A stretch of 64,000 bases of DNA from NCBI RefSeq assembly GCF_022919135.1, contig NZ_CP095049.1, positions 2,546,501-2,610,500 on the forward strand, written 5' to 3'. How positions within the stretch are numbered: the stretch's first letter is position 1; each line of letters starts with the position of its first letter. The notes under the pieces are model-generated. The model saw only the letters and a program-made list of their open reading frames with translations. It searched no databases and was not told the origin of the DNA. This document shows, in pieces, positions 53,140-61,313 of the stretch. The stretch is from Hymenobacter cellulosivorans. Lineage in GTDB: Bacteria; Bacteroidota; Bacteroidia; Cytophagales; Hymenobacteraceae. The position numbers and the translations under genes were made by a program.

Positions 53140-53210
53140 TGAATAGAGGAATAAGGTGACGTAGCAAGCCAAGACCCGAAGCTACGCCAATTCACCGGCC
53201 AGCTCCAAGC

Positions 53211-53594
53211 TCAACTGCCCGCCACAAACTGCCGCAGCCGCTGCCGGGTAATGGTTTGATTGTGCCAGTAGAAGGAATCGGGCAGCTCCCGGCGGCTCAG
53301 CGTAGCATCCGACTGGCTACCGAGCCACTGCACAAATTCCGCCTGGTCGGGGAAAACCAGGGCGAAGGGCGGCCGGTCGTCCTGGGTGTTGAGGCCCTGG
53401 AGCTGCCCGTCCCACACCTCGGCGTAGATGTAGCGCCCCTTCTCGCAGGCCAGCCCCAGGCCACAATAGTCGCGGTGATATGCTACCAGCCGCCGACCCG
53501 CGGCCAGCGCCTCGGCCACGCGCTGCACCAACTCCGGCTCGAACCGACGCCCGGCCTGCTTGGGCTTCCCTGACGGCGTTTGGTTGGCAGCCAT
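53211..53594 (-). CDS. hypothetical protein, 127 aa
   Basis: 127 residues, cytoplasmic, basic N terminus (MAANQTPSGKPKQAGRRFEP). Contains AGRRLVAYHRDYCGLGLAC and SDATLSRRELPDSFYWHNQTITRQRLRQF. No family recognised. Possibly co-transcribed with the M1-like gene downstream, 71 bases away. Confidence 0.55.
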   Translation of the reverse strand: MAANQTPSGKPKQAGRRFEPELVQRVAEALAAGRRLVAYHRDYCGLGLACEKGRYIYAEVWDGQLQGLNTQDDRPPFALVFPDQAEFVQWLGSQSDATLSRRELPDSFYWHNQTITRQRLRQFVAGS

Positions 53595-53657
53595 ATAGTA
53601 TCCAACAAGTAAAGTTTGCCAAGGAGCTCATCTTTGGCCGAGGCAACGGGCGGGCAG

Positions 53658-54221
53658 TTAGTACTCCCGCACGTCGTCAATCTTGTAGCCCTGCGGAGTC
53701 CGAATAACTTTGAAGTCGCCCGAGGCTTCGGCGTTGTAGGTGAAGTCTTTGGTGGTCACGGTAAACAGCAGGCCCTGGTCCGAGGTGCGTTCCTTAAACC
53801 TGCACCGAATCACCTTGACCTTGCCGAAATCCTGGCCCTGCACCAGCAAAAAGCCCCCGTTCCCGACAAGCTGCGGGTTGTAGCGCCCCGACCATTTTTG
53901 CTGAAACTTTTGCTCGGCGTTTTCCTCCTCCGCAAATTCCAGCTGCAGGGCGTCGAGTTTATACTGCACATACTGGGGCGTAAAAATGCTGGTTGAGTCG
54001 TCGGGGTCGGTATTACGCCGTTCCTGGTCCTCGTTGGTGAAGTTCGTATCGATGCTGGCAATCAGCCACTGGCGGGCCTGAGCTGTATCCAGAGGGGATG
54101 CTGCCGAAGCCGCCGGAGCGGCAGTAGGTGCAGCCGGGCCAGACTGCTGCTGCTCGGCGGGTTGAGTTTGGCAAGCCGTCAGCAGGCCTGTAGCAAGGCA
54201 TAGCGCAAGCGTGATTTTCAT
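53658..54221 (-). CDS. lipoprotein, paralogue of 58397-59050
   Basis: 187 residues. Lipobox TACQTQP (Cys 17) after a short signal; then an Ala/Pro/Gln-rich linker (about 20-43) and a compact domain: ARQWLIASIDTNFTNEDQERRN, GRYNPQLVGNGGFLLVQGQ and a C-terminal GYKIDDVREY. The same landmarks occur in the gene at 58397 (ARQWLIASIEENFADK..., GSGGFLFTQE, AQGYKIDDVREY), so the two are clear paralogues 4.2 kb apart on the same strand. Function unknown; presumably anchored in the outer membrane. The upstream motif AAGCTAGTATATA is shared with the paralogue. Confidence 0.75.
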   Translation of the reverse strand: MKITLALCLATGLLTACQTQPAEQQQSGPAAPTAAPAASAASPLDTAQARQWLIASIDTNFTNEDQERRNTDPDDSTSIFTPQYVQYKLDALQLEFAEEENAEQKFQQKWSGRYNPQLVGNGGFLLVQGQDFGKVKVIRCRFKERTSDQGLLFTVTTKDFTYNAEASGDFKVIRTPQGYKIDDVREY

Positions 54222-54285
54222 CGGAAGAGTAATAAGATACGCAAGGTGAATAGCGGCGAGTGGCCGCGCCGGTAACGGGCGGGCG

Positions 54286-54298
54286 AAGCTAGTATATA
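54286..54298 (-). promoter_or_regulatory. motif AAGCTAGTATATA shared by the lipoprotein paralogues
   Basis: This 13-mer lies 65 bases upstream of the start of the 53658 gene and recurs at 59112-59124, 62 bases upstream of its paralogue. It is a candidate promoter or operator element kept after duplication. Confidence 0.45.
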
Positions 54299-54364
54299 TC
54301 TAATATAAGATGATGCCCCGCACTTGGCTTCAGTAGGCAAAGTGCCAGTTGCGCTAAGCTGTCC

Positions 54365-54628
54365 TTAGCCCAGAACAATCCGTTTCGGGGCCATTTCTTC
54401 GGCATAGTCCTGCATAACGCGCCGCAGAATTTCCATGTCGCGCGGACAGTGTTGGGCAAATTCTTCCCAGTTGAGCAAGGTCAGCTGGTCGGGCATCTCC
54501 ACAATTGCTATGGCTGAGTCCCAGAATGCGTCCCAGCTTGGACCGTACCATTCCGGGAAGCCTAGGGCTTGTTTAAAAAGCGCATGCAGGGCTGCTTTGG
54601 TTTGAATACCGGTCAGGTCGAGGGTCAT
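54365..54628 (-). CDS. barstar family protein (RNase inhibitor fold), orphan
   Basis: 87 residues from the ATG at 54626-54628 (MTLDLTGIQTKAALHALFKQ). The barstar signature is clear: LGFPEWYGPSWDAFWDSAIAI, then LNWEEFAQHCPRDMEILRRV. Barstar binds barnase-like ribonucleases and blocks them. No barnase or other RNase toxin gene lies nearby, so this is either an orphan antidote or works on a toxin elsewhere. The longer upstream frame contains no family sequence. Confidence 0.88.
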   Translation of the reverse strand: MTLDLTGIQTKAALHALFKQALGFPEWYGPSWDAFWDSAIAIVEMPDQLTLLNWEEFAQHCPRDMEILRRVMQDYAEEMAPKRIVLG

Positions 54629-54723
54629 AGTAGAAGGGAAGAAGGAGGGAAAGCCCAGCGTGACCGGGGTTTTTGTACCCGCTCTTGGACTCGAAATATA
54701 CACCGCAATGCCTCGGGGCCGAG

Positions 54724-55347
54724 CTATATCTGGCTTGCCAGGGCCGCGCACTCGGCGTGGCGGGGGCAGCTGAGCAAATGGTCGTTGATCAGGCCGGCGG
54801 TTTGCAGGATGTTGTAGCAGGTCATGGGCCCGGTCATGACGAAGCCGCGGCGCTTCAGGTCCCGGCTCATGGCCTCGCTCTGCGGAGTCGTTAGGGGCAC
54901 GGGGTTGGCGGCACTGCGCCGATTATCGACAGAGTGGCCGCCGACGTACTGGTAGAAGAACGGCAACAGCCCGGCCTCGCCGCCCACTTCCTCGCGCAGC
55001 CGCAGCCAGGCCTGGGCGTTTTGCACGGTGCCTTCCAGCTTGCGGCGGTTGCGGATAATGCGCGGATTGAGCAGCAATTCGGCCACATCGTCTTCGGTGA
55101 AGCGGGCAATCCGCTCGGGCTCGAAGCCGGCCAGCAGCTCCCGGAACCCTTCGCGCCGCTTGAGCACCACCGGAAAGTCGAAGCCCAGCTGAAACGTGTG
55201 CAGCACCAGATACTCGAACAGGATGCCGGGCTCGGCCACCGGCTCGCCCCATTCGTGGTCGTGGAAGGCGCGCAGCAAGTCGCTCTTGTCAGCCCAGGGG
55301 CAGCGGCCATCTACGGGTGCTGCCGCGGTGCCAGTTGCAGTAGTCAT
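54724..55347 (-). CDS. tag: DNA-3-methyladenine glycosylase I
   Basis: 207 residues from the ATG at 55345-55347. GRCPWADKSDLLRAFHDHEWGEP carries the first Cys and His of the Tag zinc site; the end DHLLSCPRHAEC carries the other His and Cys. LVLHTFQLGFDFPVVLKRREGFR and RRGFVMTGPMTCYNILQTAG are the base-excision core. It removes 3-methyladenine. A C-terminal strand of the usual length is present, so the enzyme looks intact. Confidence 0.93.
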   Translation of the reverse strand: MTTATGTAAAPVDGRCPWADKSDLLRAFHDHEWGEPVAEPGILFEYLVLHTFQLGFDFPVVLKRREGFRELLAGFEPERIARFTEDDVAELLLNPRIIRNRRKLEGTVQNAQAWLRLREEVGGEAGLLPFFYQYVGGHSVDNRRSAANPVPLTTPQSEAMSRDLKRRGFVMTGPMTCYNILQTAGLINDHLLSCPRHAECAALASQI

Positions 55348-55448
55348 TGCTCTTCCTGTTGTCCTATAAAGTTCAGTACTGGTACGGCTGGAACGCAATG
55401 TCCGGTGCATTCGGGTCTGGCCCCGGAACTTGCTTTGAAAGTAACCTA

Positions 55449-55497
55449 TAACGCCACGGGCGTCATCCAGTCGGAGCCGATGACGCCCGTGGCGTTA
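55449..55497. repeat. inverted repeat, 19-bp perfect arms
   Basis: TAACGCCACGGGCGTCATC (55449-55467) and 55479-55497 are exact reverse complements, 11-base loop. Lies between the tag start and the stop of the next minus-strand gene. Without a T tract it could be a terminator relying on Rho or a palindromic element. Confidence 0.75.
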
Positions 55498-55521
55498 CGT
55501 AGGTCTAAGATTTCAAAGAGC

Positions 55522-56223
55522 TTAATGGGCTTCGGCTTCCATTACAGCATCGGCCTGGGTGAAAGCCTCGTAGGTATCGGCGTATTTGAAATCGTCGAGC
55601 CAGTAGGCCGAGCCTACTACTTCCAGTACCAGGGTAGTCGCCTCTTGCCGAATGGTGCGCAGCTGCCAGATAATGAAAGGCGCCTCGGGAAAGCTGGTAC
55701 CAGCCAGCTGGTCGCCGAAGAGGCGCTTAAGCAGAGTATTGTCGGGCATGCCCGGAGCCAGCAGGCGCAGGAGTGGGGCTTCGGGCTGGTGGGCAAACAG
55801 CGTGAGGTCATCGGCCTCGGCGGCGGTGAACTGCACCTGAAACCGCACCGCCTCGGCCCGGGGAAATTTGCCGTTGTAGGCTTCGTAGAGAAGCTGGGTA
55901 GCCTTGAAAAAGCCCTCGTGCTGGTGCAGCTGCGGGTTTTCTTCCCAGAGCTTCTCGGTCAGCATCTGGTGGGCCAGGTTCTCGACCTGACCCGGCGTGA
56001 GTTGATCAGCAAAGAGATAAGTAAGTACCAGCTGGGCAGCCTCAGTGGGTTCCAAATCGGTGAGGGCCATCAGGCACATGGCCTTGAGCTCGGCGGGCTC
56101 TATCTCGCCAGCTTCCTCAAAGTCGAGCAGCAGCAGCAATTCCCGGTAATCCTGATTGGTCCAGGAGTCGGGCAGGGCGCTGAGGGTTTCGAAGGAAAGG
56201 CGTTCAACAGTGAAATTCTTCAT
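55522..56223 (-). CDS. hypothetical protein, 233 aa
   Basis: 233 residues, acidic, cytoplasmic, mostly helical. MKNFTVERLSFETLSALPDSW, then a Leu-rich stretch (LELLLLDFEEAGEIEPAELKAMCLMALTDLE) and later FLLRLLAPGMPDNTLLKRLFGDQ. I do not recognise it; similar ORFs of unknown function occur in Bacteroidota. It ends near the palindrome at 55449 and starts downstream of the hairpin at 56375. Confidence 0.6.
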   Translation of the reverse strand: MKNFTVERLSFETLSALPDSWTNQDYRELLLLLDFEEAGEIEPAELKAMCLMALTDLEPTEAAQLVLTYLFADQLTPGQVENLAHQMLTEKLWEENPQLHQHEGFFKATQLLYEAYNGKFPRAEAVRFQVQFTAAEADDLTLFAHQPEAPLLRLLAPGMPDNTLLKRLFGDQLAGTSFPEAPFIIWQLRTIRQEATTLVLEVVGSAYWLDDFKYADTYEAFTQADAVMEAEAH

Positions 56224-56374
56224 AAGTACAGGTACTAGCCGGCTGCAAGGCCGCAGCGGCGCGATGAGTCCGCGCCGCCTTGCTTACACTTACGGCGTGG
56301 CCGCCTAAACACCCACGAAATACCCGGAATAAAGCCGCCAGCCTCCGCCCCGGACGGCTTGGTTCTGCACCGAA

Positions 56375-56405
56375 ACGCCCGGTCCGGCAGGGCCGAACCG
56401 GGCGT
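56375..56405 (-). terminator. hairpin after the PRISE gene
   Basis: ACGCCCGGT (56375-56383) pairs with ACCGGGCGT (56397-56405), with an inner CCGGC/GCCG stem. Composition and layout resemble the hairpin at 62033-62060. Confidence 0.6.
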
Positions 56406-56430
56406 CGTTACCGGCGAAACAGGCGCGGGG

Positions 56431-57498
56431 CTACGGAATCAGGCGGTCCTGGCGTAGCTGCTCGAACAGGTCGAGGAACGAATCCTCGGTCGACTGGTAC
56501 TCCCGGAAGCCTAGCTTGCGGCTCTTGGCCATGTCGGTCATAACTTCGATGGGGCGGCCCAGGTCCAGGTCGGTATGCCAGGGCGAGGCCAGGCGGCTCA
56601 GGTCGGCTTCCTGAAGCTGATGGCGCTCGGCCAGTTCGCGCCACACGGCGGCATCCTGGCTGAGCTCGGCTTCCAGCGGGTGAATCGTGCCATCAAAGCC
56701 CACGGCTTCTACCCCAAACCAGGCAGCCAGGCGGGGCCAGAGCCAGCTCCAGCGGAACACGTCCCCGTTCACGATGTTGAAGGCCTCATTGCGGGCGGCC
56801 TCGGTAGTAGCGGCCCAGCGGAGCTGCTTGGCAATAATGCGGGCGTCGGTGACGTCGGAGAGACCGTGCCACTGAGCTTCCGAGCCGGGCCAGCGGAAGG
56901 GGCGGCCGGTGGCTTTGCAGATGCTGGCGTACACGGCCAGGGTAGTGCCCAGGTTCATCAGGTTGCCCACGGCCTTGCCGATAATGGTATGGGGCCGGTG
57001 AATGCTCCACGTAAACCCGTCGCGGGCCGCGGCGGCGTACACCTCATCCTCCTGGGCGTAGTAGAAATTGTCGAGGGGCAGGCGGGGGTGTTCTTCGCGC
57101 ACGGGCGTCAAGGGCAGGGTGCCGGTCTTAGCGTAGGCATCAAATGGCCCGAGGTAGTGCTTCAGGCCGGTTACCAGGGCCACGTGCTGCACTGACTTTT
57201 TCGGGGCCAGCGCGTCGAGCAGGTTGCGCACCATCAGGCCGTTGACGCGGATGTTTTCGGCCTCCGTATCCTGCCGCATCCAGCTGGTGATAAACACGTG
57301 GGTAGGGGCGAGGCCTTCCAGGGCGGTAGCCAGGCTGGTAGGGTCCAGCAAGTCGGCAGCCACGGGCTGCAGGCCAGGCACGTCGTGGCGGGGGGAGCGG
57401 GCCAGGCCGTAGGTGGGCCAGTCGTGGGCCAGCAGCTCCTGGGCCAGGTTGCTGCCGATGATGCCGCTGGCACCCACAATGAGGGCAATATTCTTCAT
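56431..57498 (-). CDS. PRISE-type SDR (progesterone 5-beta-reductase / iridoid synthase-like)
   Basis: 355 residues from the ATG at 57496-57498. Extended SDR: cofactor motif LIVGASGIIGSNLAQEL, then HVFITSWMRQDTEAENIRVN. VTGLKHYLGPFDAYAK is the hallmark of the PRISE family (the Lys/Tyr region that replaces the usual YxxxK), which reduces activated C=C bonds with NADPH. Bacterial members exist; the natural substrate here is unknown. Followed by a hairpin at 56375. Confidence 0.88.
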   Translation of the reverse strand: MKNIALIVGASGIIGSNLAQELLAHDWPTYGLARSPRHDVPGLQPVAADLLDPTSLATALEGLAPTHVFITSWMRQDTEAENIRVNGLMVRNLLDALAPKKSVQHVALVTGLKHYLGPFDAYAKTGTLPLTPVREEHPRLPLDNFYYAQEDEVYAAAARDGFTWSIHRPHTIIGKAVGNLMNLGTTLAVYASICKATGRPFRWPGSEAQWHGLSDVTDARIIAKQLRWAATTEAARNEAFNIVNGDVFRWSWLWPRLAAWFGVEAVGFDGTIHPLEAELSQDAAVWRELAERHQLQEADLSRLASPWHTDLDLGRPIEVMTDMAKSRKLGFREYQSTEDSFLDLFEQLRQDRLIP

Positions 57499-57704
57499 GA
57501 GTTCTGATTTCAGAGTTTCAACCAAGCCACCTTACGCGGCGGCGGAAGCAGTAGTAACAGCTGAAACGCAGAATCGGCCCCCACGGAATGAAAAAGGCGT
57601 AGGGAAGCACAGCTATTGCATGCGGCAAGCATGCAAAACAGGTTCGTCGAAGAGTATGCTATGACTGCTGCTACGTGCCGACCAGCTGCTGGGGGCAAAC
57701 CTGG

Positions 57705-58292
57705 TTAGAAGTTATTCAGGAAGGTTTCGGATTTCTGCTGGAGCTGCCTCAGAGCACTCCGGAGCTTGGGGCCCTGCTGTTTCAGGTCCTCTTCCATGGC
57801 GGGCGTATAGGTTAGCTTGCCCTCTGCCTGCTGCGTAAGCTGAGCATACACGGGGTTGAGCTGGTGCAGCAAGGAGTCGTAGGTTTTAGCCTGTTGCATG
57901 GCTAGCCGATACTGCTGATAGGCTTCCTCGTTCCAGTACTTATGAATGAGGGCGTAGTGGTAGTACTCGTTTTTACGCAGGCTGGTGACCGAGGTATTGT
58001 AATCCGTAATGATGCTGGTAATGTAGGCCTTGTTGCTGATGCGGTTGGCACCGATTTCCTCTGCCAGCTCCGCATTGAAAATGAAGGCAGAAAGCTCCTT
58101 GGAAATAACATCGAAGTGGGTGGTGCGGGTATTGGCGCGGTTGATTCCCGTCTTGATGTTGTCGACAATATAGTCGGAGAAAACGGTCAGTACTCCGATG
58201 ATTAGCGTGGTAAGCAGTAGCCCGGCTTTCGACCGGAGCTCCTGGAAGAAAGTGGTCATAAACGAAGGAGACGGGGTAGCGGTAGATTCCAT
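57705..58292 (-). CDS. membrane-anchored helical protein, 195 aa
   Basis: 195 residues from the ATG at 58290-58292. One transmembrane segment (AGLLLTTLIIGVLTVFSDYIV, about 21-41), then a mostly helical soluble region with little conservation I can name (NNAELAEEIGANRISNKAYITSIITDYNTSVTSLRKN). GCTAGTATA lies 26 bases upstream of the start, a shortened version of the motif before the neighbouring lipoprotein genes. Function unknown. Confidence 0.55.
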   Translation of the reverse strand: MESTATPSPSFMTTFFQELRSKAGLLLTTLIIGVLTVFSDYIVDNIKTGINRANTRTTHFDVISKELSAFIFNAELAEEIGANRISNKAYITSIITDYNTSVTSLRKNEYYHYALIHKYWNEEAYQQYRLAMQQAKTYDSLLHQLNPVYAQLTQQAEGKLTYTPAMEEDLKQQGPKLRSALRQLQQKSETFLNNF

Positions 58293-58396
58293 AGCGTTAA
58301 GGGCTGTATCAGACTGCGCTAGTATAGTAAACATTATATACGAATGCAGCATTGTGGCCCCAGGGTCTAGTTGCGCCATTCCCGCCCGCTAGGAGG

Positions 58397-59050
58397 CTAG
58401 TATTCCCGCACATCGTCAATCTTATAGCCCTGGGCAGTATTCACCACCTTGATGTCGCCTTTGCCGTTGTGCTGATTTTTTAGGTCGTGGACAACCACGT
58501 CGAACACAAAGGCGTGGTCGGGCGTCTGCTCTTTCAGCTGGCACTGAGTCACCTTGGCGGGGCCGTAATTCTCCTGGGTAAACAAGAAGCCTCCGCTGCC
58601 CACATAGCGGGTGTCATAGCGGCCACCCCACTTCTTCTCGAATGCCCGTTGGGCTTTTGCCTCCAGTTCGCCCTCCCCCTCGGTGTACTCCAGCCAGGTG
58701 GCGTCGGTTTTGTAGGTCAGGTATTGGAGCGAATAGATGCCGTTCGGGTTTTCGTCTTCGCTGTTTTGCTGCTCCTTCACCTTGTCGGCAAAATTTTCCT
58801 CGATGCTGGCAATCAGCCACTGCCGGGCCTGGGCCGAATCACCCGGCAGGACTTCGGTAGCCGGGGGCACGGGTTCGGCCAAGGCCCGCATAGTGCCCAT
58901 TTCGGGCTCGGCTTCGGCCGCCGGCTCGGGTGCGGGGGCAAGTGCGGCGGTGGGCGGGGGCGTAGCGGCCGCCGCTGGTTGCTCGGTGGGTTGGGTCTGG
59001 CAGGCCGTTAGCAAGCCAGCTAGAAGGTATAAGACAGGCGTAGTTTTCAT
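58397..59050 (-). CDS. lipoprotein, paralogue of 53658-54221
   Basis: 217 residues. Lipobox TACQTQP (Cys 17); a long Ala/Pro/Glu-rich linker (about 20-68) makes it 30 residues longer than its paralogue. The domain after it matches: ARQWLIASIEENFADKVKEQQ, GGRYDTRYVGSGGFLFTQEN, and the end GYKIDDVREY. Anchored in the membrane, function unknown. Shares AAGCTAGTATATA upstream with the paralogue. Confidence 0.75.
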   Translation of the reverse strand: MKTTPVLYLLAGLLTACQTQPTEQPAAAATPPPTAALAPAPEPAAEAEPEMGTMRALAEPVPPATEVLPGDSAQARQWLIASIEENFADKVKEQQNSEDENPNGIYSLQYLTYKTDATWLEYTEGEGELEAKAQRAFEKKWGGRYDTRYVGSGGFLFTQENYGPAKVTQCQLKEQTPDHAFVFDVVVHDLKNQHNGKGDIKVVNTAQGYKIDDVREY

Positions 59051-59111
59051 CAGAAAGTAGGCTGACAGAAACGACTACCACACGGGCACTGCCCCCGGTA
59101 ATCGGTCCGTA

Positions 59112-59124
59112 AAGCTAGTATATA
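59112..59124 (-). promoter_or_regulatory. motif AAGCTAGTATATA, second copy
   Basis: 62 bases upstream of the start at 59050; identical 13-mer to 54286-54298. A shorter GCTAGTATA copy lies at 58318-58326 before the 57705 gene. Confidence 0.45.
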
Positions 59125-59183
59125 GCTATTTGAAGGTAGAGAGTAGCGTCGAAGTAGGATAAGTAGATGAAACTACGCGGGTT

Positions 59184-59822
59184 TTAGCTGGTGAACTGAG
59201 GCCAGGTTTTCCGGTCCCAGGCCTCGAAATAGCGGCCAAACCGGCCGGCGTGGGAGGGTGGAATAGGCAGATAGGCGTCGTGGGGCTCCAAGGGGAACAG
59301 GGCGTAGTGGAACCGCCATTTTTTGCCTGCCTCGTTTCCCATGACAGCGTCCATCAGGTCCCCATCCTGGCTGTCATCCGTGAAGTAGATAGTCGCTTGG
59401 CTAAACTCCTGGTGCATGGCCTGGGCCAGCGTGGCTATCAGCTTTTGCGACTCGGCCGGATAATGCCAGGGTACGTGCCCGCGCCAGATGTAGGCGGGAA
59501 TGAGCTCGTACGTCTCCAGGCAAAAGCCGCAGTAAAACCAGTTGTCAGTTACACCCTCGTCAAGGTTGGGAGTGAACCCCATTACGTAGGGCTGAATGGC
59601 AATATTCCAACCTGGAAGTTTGAAGTCGGCAACATCCCATTCTATAGCAAAAACGCAGCAGGTGCCTTCTGCTACCTCCCACCGAAACGCATCGAAAACG
59701 CGCTGCACTTCGTCGGGCGGTACGCCCAGGCGGAGCAGCACGCGGGAAAACCGTTCCAGAGCCGGTTTGTAGTCGGTGCCAATAAGCTTCTCGTAGACTT
59801 CGATAGAATCCTTTTGGGGCAT
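59184..59822 (-). CDS. hypothetical protein, 212 aa
   Basis: 212 residues from the ATG at 59820-59822 (MPQKDSIEVYEKLIGTDYKP). Cytoplasmic, with a Trp/Tyr-rich C-terminal half (YIWRGHVPWHYPAESQK...WRFHYALFPLEPHDAYLPIP). No recognised domain. An upstream in-frame stretch (59823-59900) is less likely coding. Confidence 0.6.
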   Translation of the reverse strand: MPQKDSIEVYEKLIGTDYKPALERFSRVLLRLGVPPDEVQRVFDAFRWEVAEGTCCVFAIEWDVADFKLPGWNIAIQPYVMGFTPNLDEGVTDNWFYCGFCLETYELIPAYIWRGHVPWHYPAESQKLIATLAQAMHQEFSQATIYFTDDSQDGDLMDAVMGNEAGKKWRFHYALFPLEPHDAYLPIPPSHAGRFGRYFEAWDRKTWPQFTS

Positions 59823-59983
59823 AATGAGGCGGGTATACGCTACCGTGGCACTAAGCAAGTACGGGTTGGGAAAGGTAGAGCCAATCTGTTGTGCCGCCAA
59901 GGTCAGCCCGCGGCAGGCTTGTTTCGGCTGCTAGGGCCGGGCTACCTTAGCGGCTACCTTTCTACCACTTTCCCTTTCTACGC

Positions 59984-60721
59984 ATGAGCACCACCCTCGA
60001 AAAACGGGTCAATTTCCTCACGGCCTATGCTATTGGCAGCACCGTTGCCTTCGGGCTGTTTATCCTGGCGTCCTTCACCGGCTCCGACAAAAGCCAGAAG
60101 CTCGATGAGCTAACCGTCAAGCGCGTCAACGTCATCGGCGAGGATGGCAGCCTGCGCATGGTTATCAGCAACAAGGACCGGCAGCACTCGGGCCGCATGA
60201 ACGGCAAAGACTACCCCAAGCGCGAACGGCAGGCGGGCATGATTTTCTTTAACGACGAGGGCGACGAGTGCGGCGGCCTGGTGTACGCCGGCGAAACCAA
60301 GAAGGGCGAAACCAACTCGGGCATGTCCTTCACCATGGACCAGTACCACGACGACCAGGTCATCCAGATCCTGAACGCCGAATCCTACGCCGCGGGCAAG
60401 GCCAGCATCCGCCGCGGCATCAGCATCAACGACTACCCCGTGGGCTCCAACATCGACGTGCGCAACGCCAAGCTCCTGGAGCTGGAGAAAATCAAGGACA
60501 AAGCCGAGCGGGACCGCAAAATTGACGAGCTCTTCGCCCAGGAAGGCTCCAAAAACCGCGTCTTCCTGGGCCGCACCGGAAGCAACAACTCCGGCCTCTT
60601 CCTCTCCGGCCCCGACGGCAAGCCCAAGCTCAAGCTCTACGTCGACGCCAGCGGCAACCCCCGCATCGAAACCCTCAACGAGAAAGGCGAGGCCAAAAAC
60701 CTGCTGGAGGAGAAGAAGTAG
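59984..60721 (+). CDS. hypothetical protein with one membrane segment, 245 aa
   Basis: 245 residues. Transmembrane helix AYAIGSTVAFGLFILASF (about 14-31), so the rest is probably outside the cytoplasm. LTVKRVNVIGEDGSLRMVISNKDR and QAGMIFFNDEGDECGGLVYAG, later NRVFLGRTGSNNSGLFLSGPDGKPKLKLYVDASG, suggest a beta-rich protein I have seen as a hypothetical family in Bacteroidota and some other bacteria; no function is known. Monocistronic, followed by a repeat-rich gap. Confidence 0.65.
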   Translation: MSTTLEKRVNFLTAYAIGSTVAFGLFILASFTGSDKSQKLDELTVKRVNVIGEDGSLRMVISNKDRQHSGRMNGKDYPKRERQAGMIFFNDEGDECGGLVYAGETKKGETNSGMSFTMDQYHDDQVIQILNAESYAAGKASIRRGISINDYPVGSNIDVRNAKLLELEKIKDKAERDRKIDELFAQEGSKNRVFLGRTGSNNSGLFLSGPDGKPKLKLYVDASGNPRIETLNEKGEAKNLLEEKK

Positions 60722-60822
60722 GAGGCGCGCAGGGTACCAATCTGACAACAAGTGCCCTCCGCTCTGGCAGCCGTTTGCCCTAAATCCGTTTACTAAATCA
60801 CTAGGTGTGTTGGCTTATTTCG

Positions 60823-61014
60823 TCTGTCATCCTGAACGCAGCAACGCGGAGTGAAGGACCTTCCTCTATGTTCTGACAAGCAGTATTCAACACGTAAAAG
60901 CCCTTTACCGCGCTAGGTGGTAAAGGGCTTTTACGTGTTGGTATGGGCCTTAATAGGGTAGGTAAGAAAGGTCCTTCGTCGCCGCTTCATGCGCGGAATG
61001 TTCAGGATGACAGA
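60823..61014. repeat. nested palindromic element
   Basis: Outer arms 60823-60862 (TCTGTCATCCTGAACGCAGC...) and 60968-61014 are imperfect reverse complements, matching at both ends. At the centre 60888-60909 and 60919-60940 (CAACACGTAAAAGCCCTTTA...) form a perfect 22-bp stem with a 9-base loop and T/A runs. Confidence 0.8.
60888..60940. terminator. terminator-like 22-bp hairpin inside the palindromic element
   Basis: Perfect stem with AAAAGCCC / GGGCTTTT core, the same core as other terminators in the window. Confidence 0.7.
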
Positions 61015-61084
61015 GGAAATACTATCAAGCCGAAAGTTCGCAGTACTCCGGTTTGCCGTGCGAAAAGGCTGGGAAGCCACCAGC

Positions 61085-61304
61085 ACAAGTCCCGAGGCTC
61101 ATTCAGAAGTCTAGAAGCACTTCAGCACAAGTCCTGAGACACTGTTGATGTTTTAAAAACGCAGCGGGACTTGTCCAGGAGCATTTTCACAACTCCTGTA
61201 GGCCCCGGGACAAGTCCCGGCGAGCTGCCGGAAATAGAAAAGGCCTCCGGGACTTATCCCGGAGGCCTTCCGAAACTCAATTTGTGCCTCGGGACAAGTC
61301 CCGG
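61085..61304. repeat. array of six GGGACAAGTCCC-type palindromes, spacing about 42 bp
   Basis: Centres lie at about 61087.5, 61129.5, 61171.5, 61212.5, 61254.5 and 61296.5, i.e. spacing 42, 42, 41, 42, 42. The last three copies extend to near-perfect palindromes such as CCGGGACAAGTCCCGG; the fifth sits inside a longer stem (AAGGCCTCCGGGA / TCCCGGAGGCCTT). Copies 1 and 2 are degenerate (GCACAAGTCC). Confidence 0.85.
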
Positions 61305-61313
61305 AGGCATTAC

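Larger units (their letters stand above)
60722..61313. other. 592-base intergenic region filled by two repeat structures
   Basis: No gene seen. The left part is a nested palindromic element (60823-61014) with a 22-bp terminator-like hairpin at its centre; the right part is an array of palindromic GGGACAAGTCCC motifs spaced about 42 bases (61085-61304). Both neighbouring genes converge on it. Confidence 0.75.

Noticed and set aside
54365..55347. Barstar and Tag as a toxin-antidote pair
   Set aside because: Tag is a clear DNA glycosylase with all zinc ligands; adjacency alone does not link them.
54934..56238. 434-codon plus-strand frame
   Set aside because: It covers the complements of tag and the 233-aa gene and the palindrome between them; no family features.
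61085..61304. CRISPR array
   Set aside because: The repeated motif is only 12-16 bases, palindromic, the intervening sequences are not uniform spacers and no cas gene is near.
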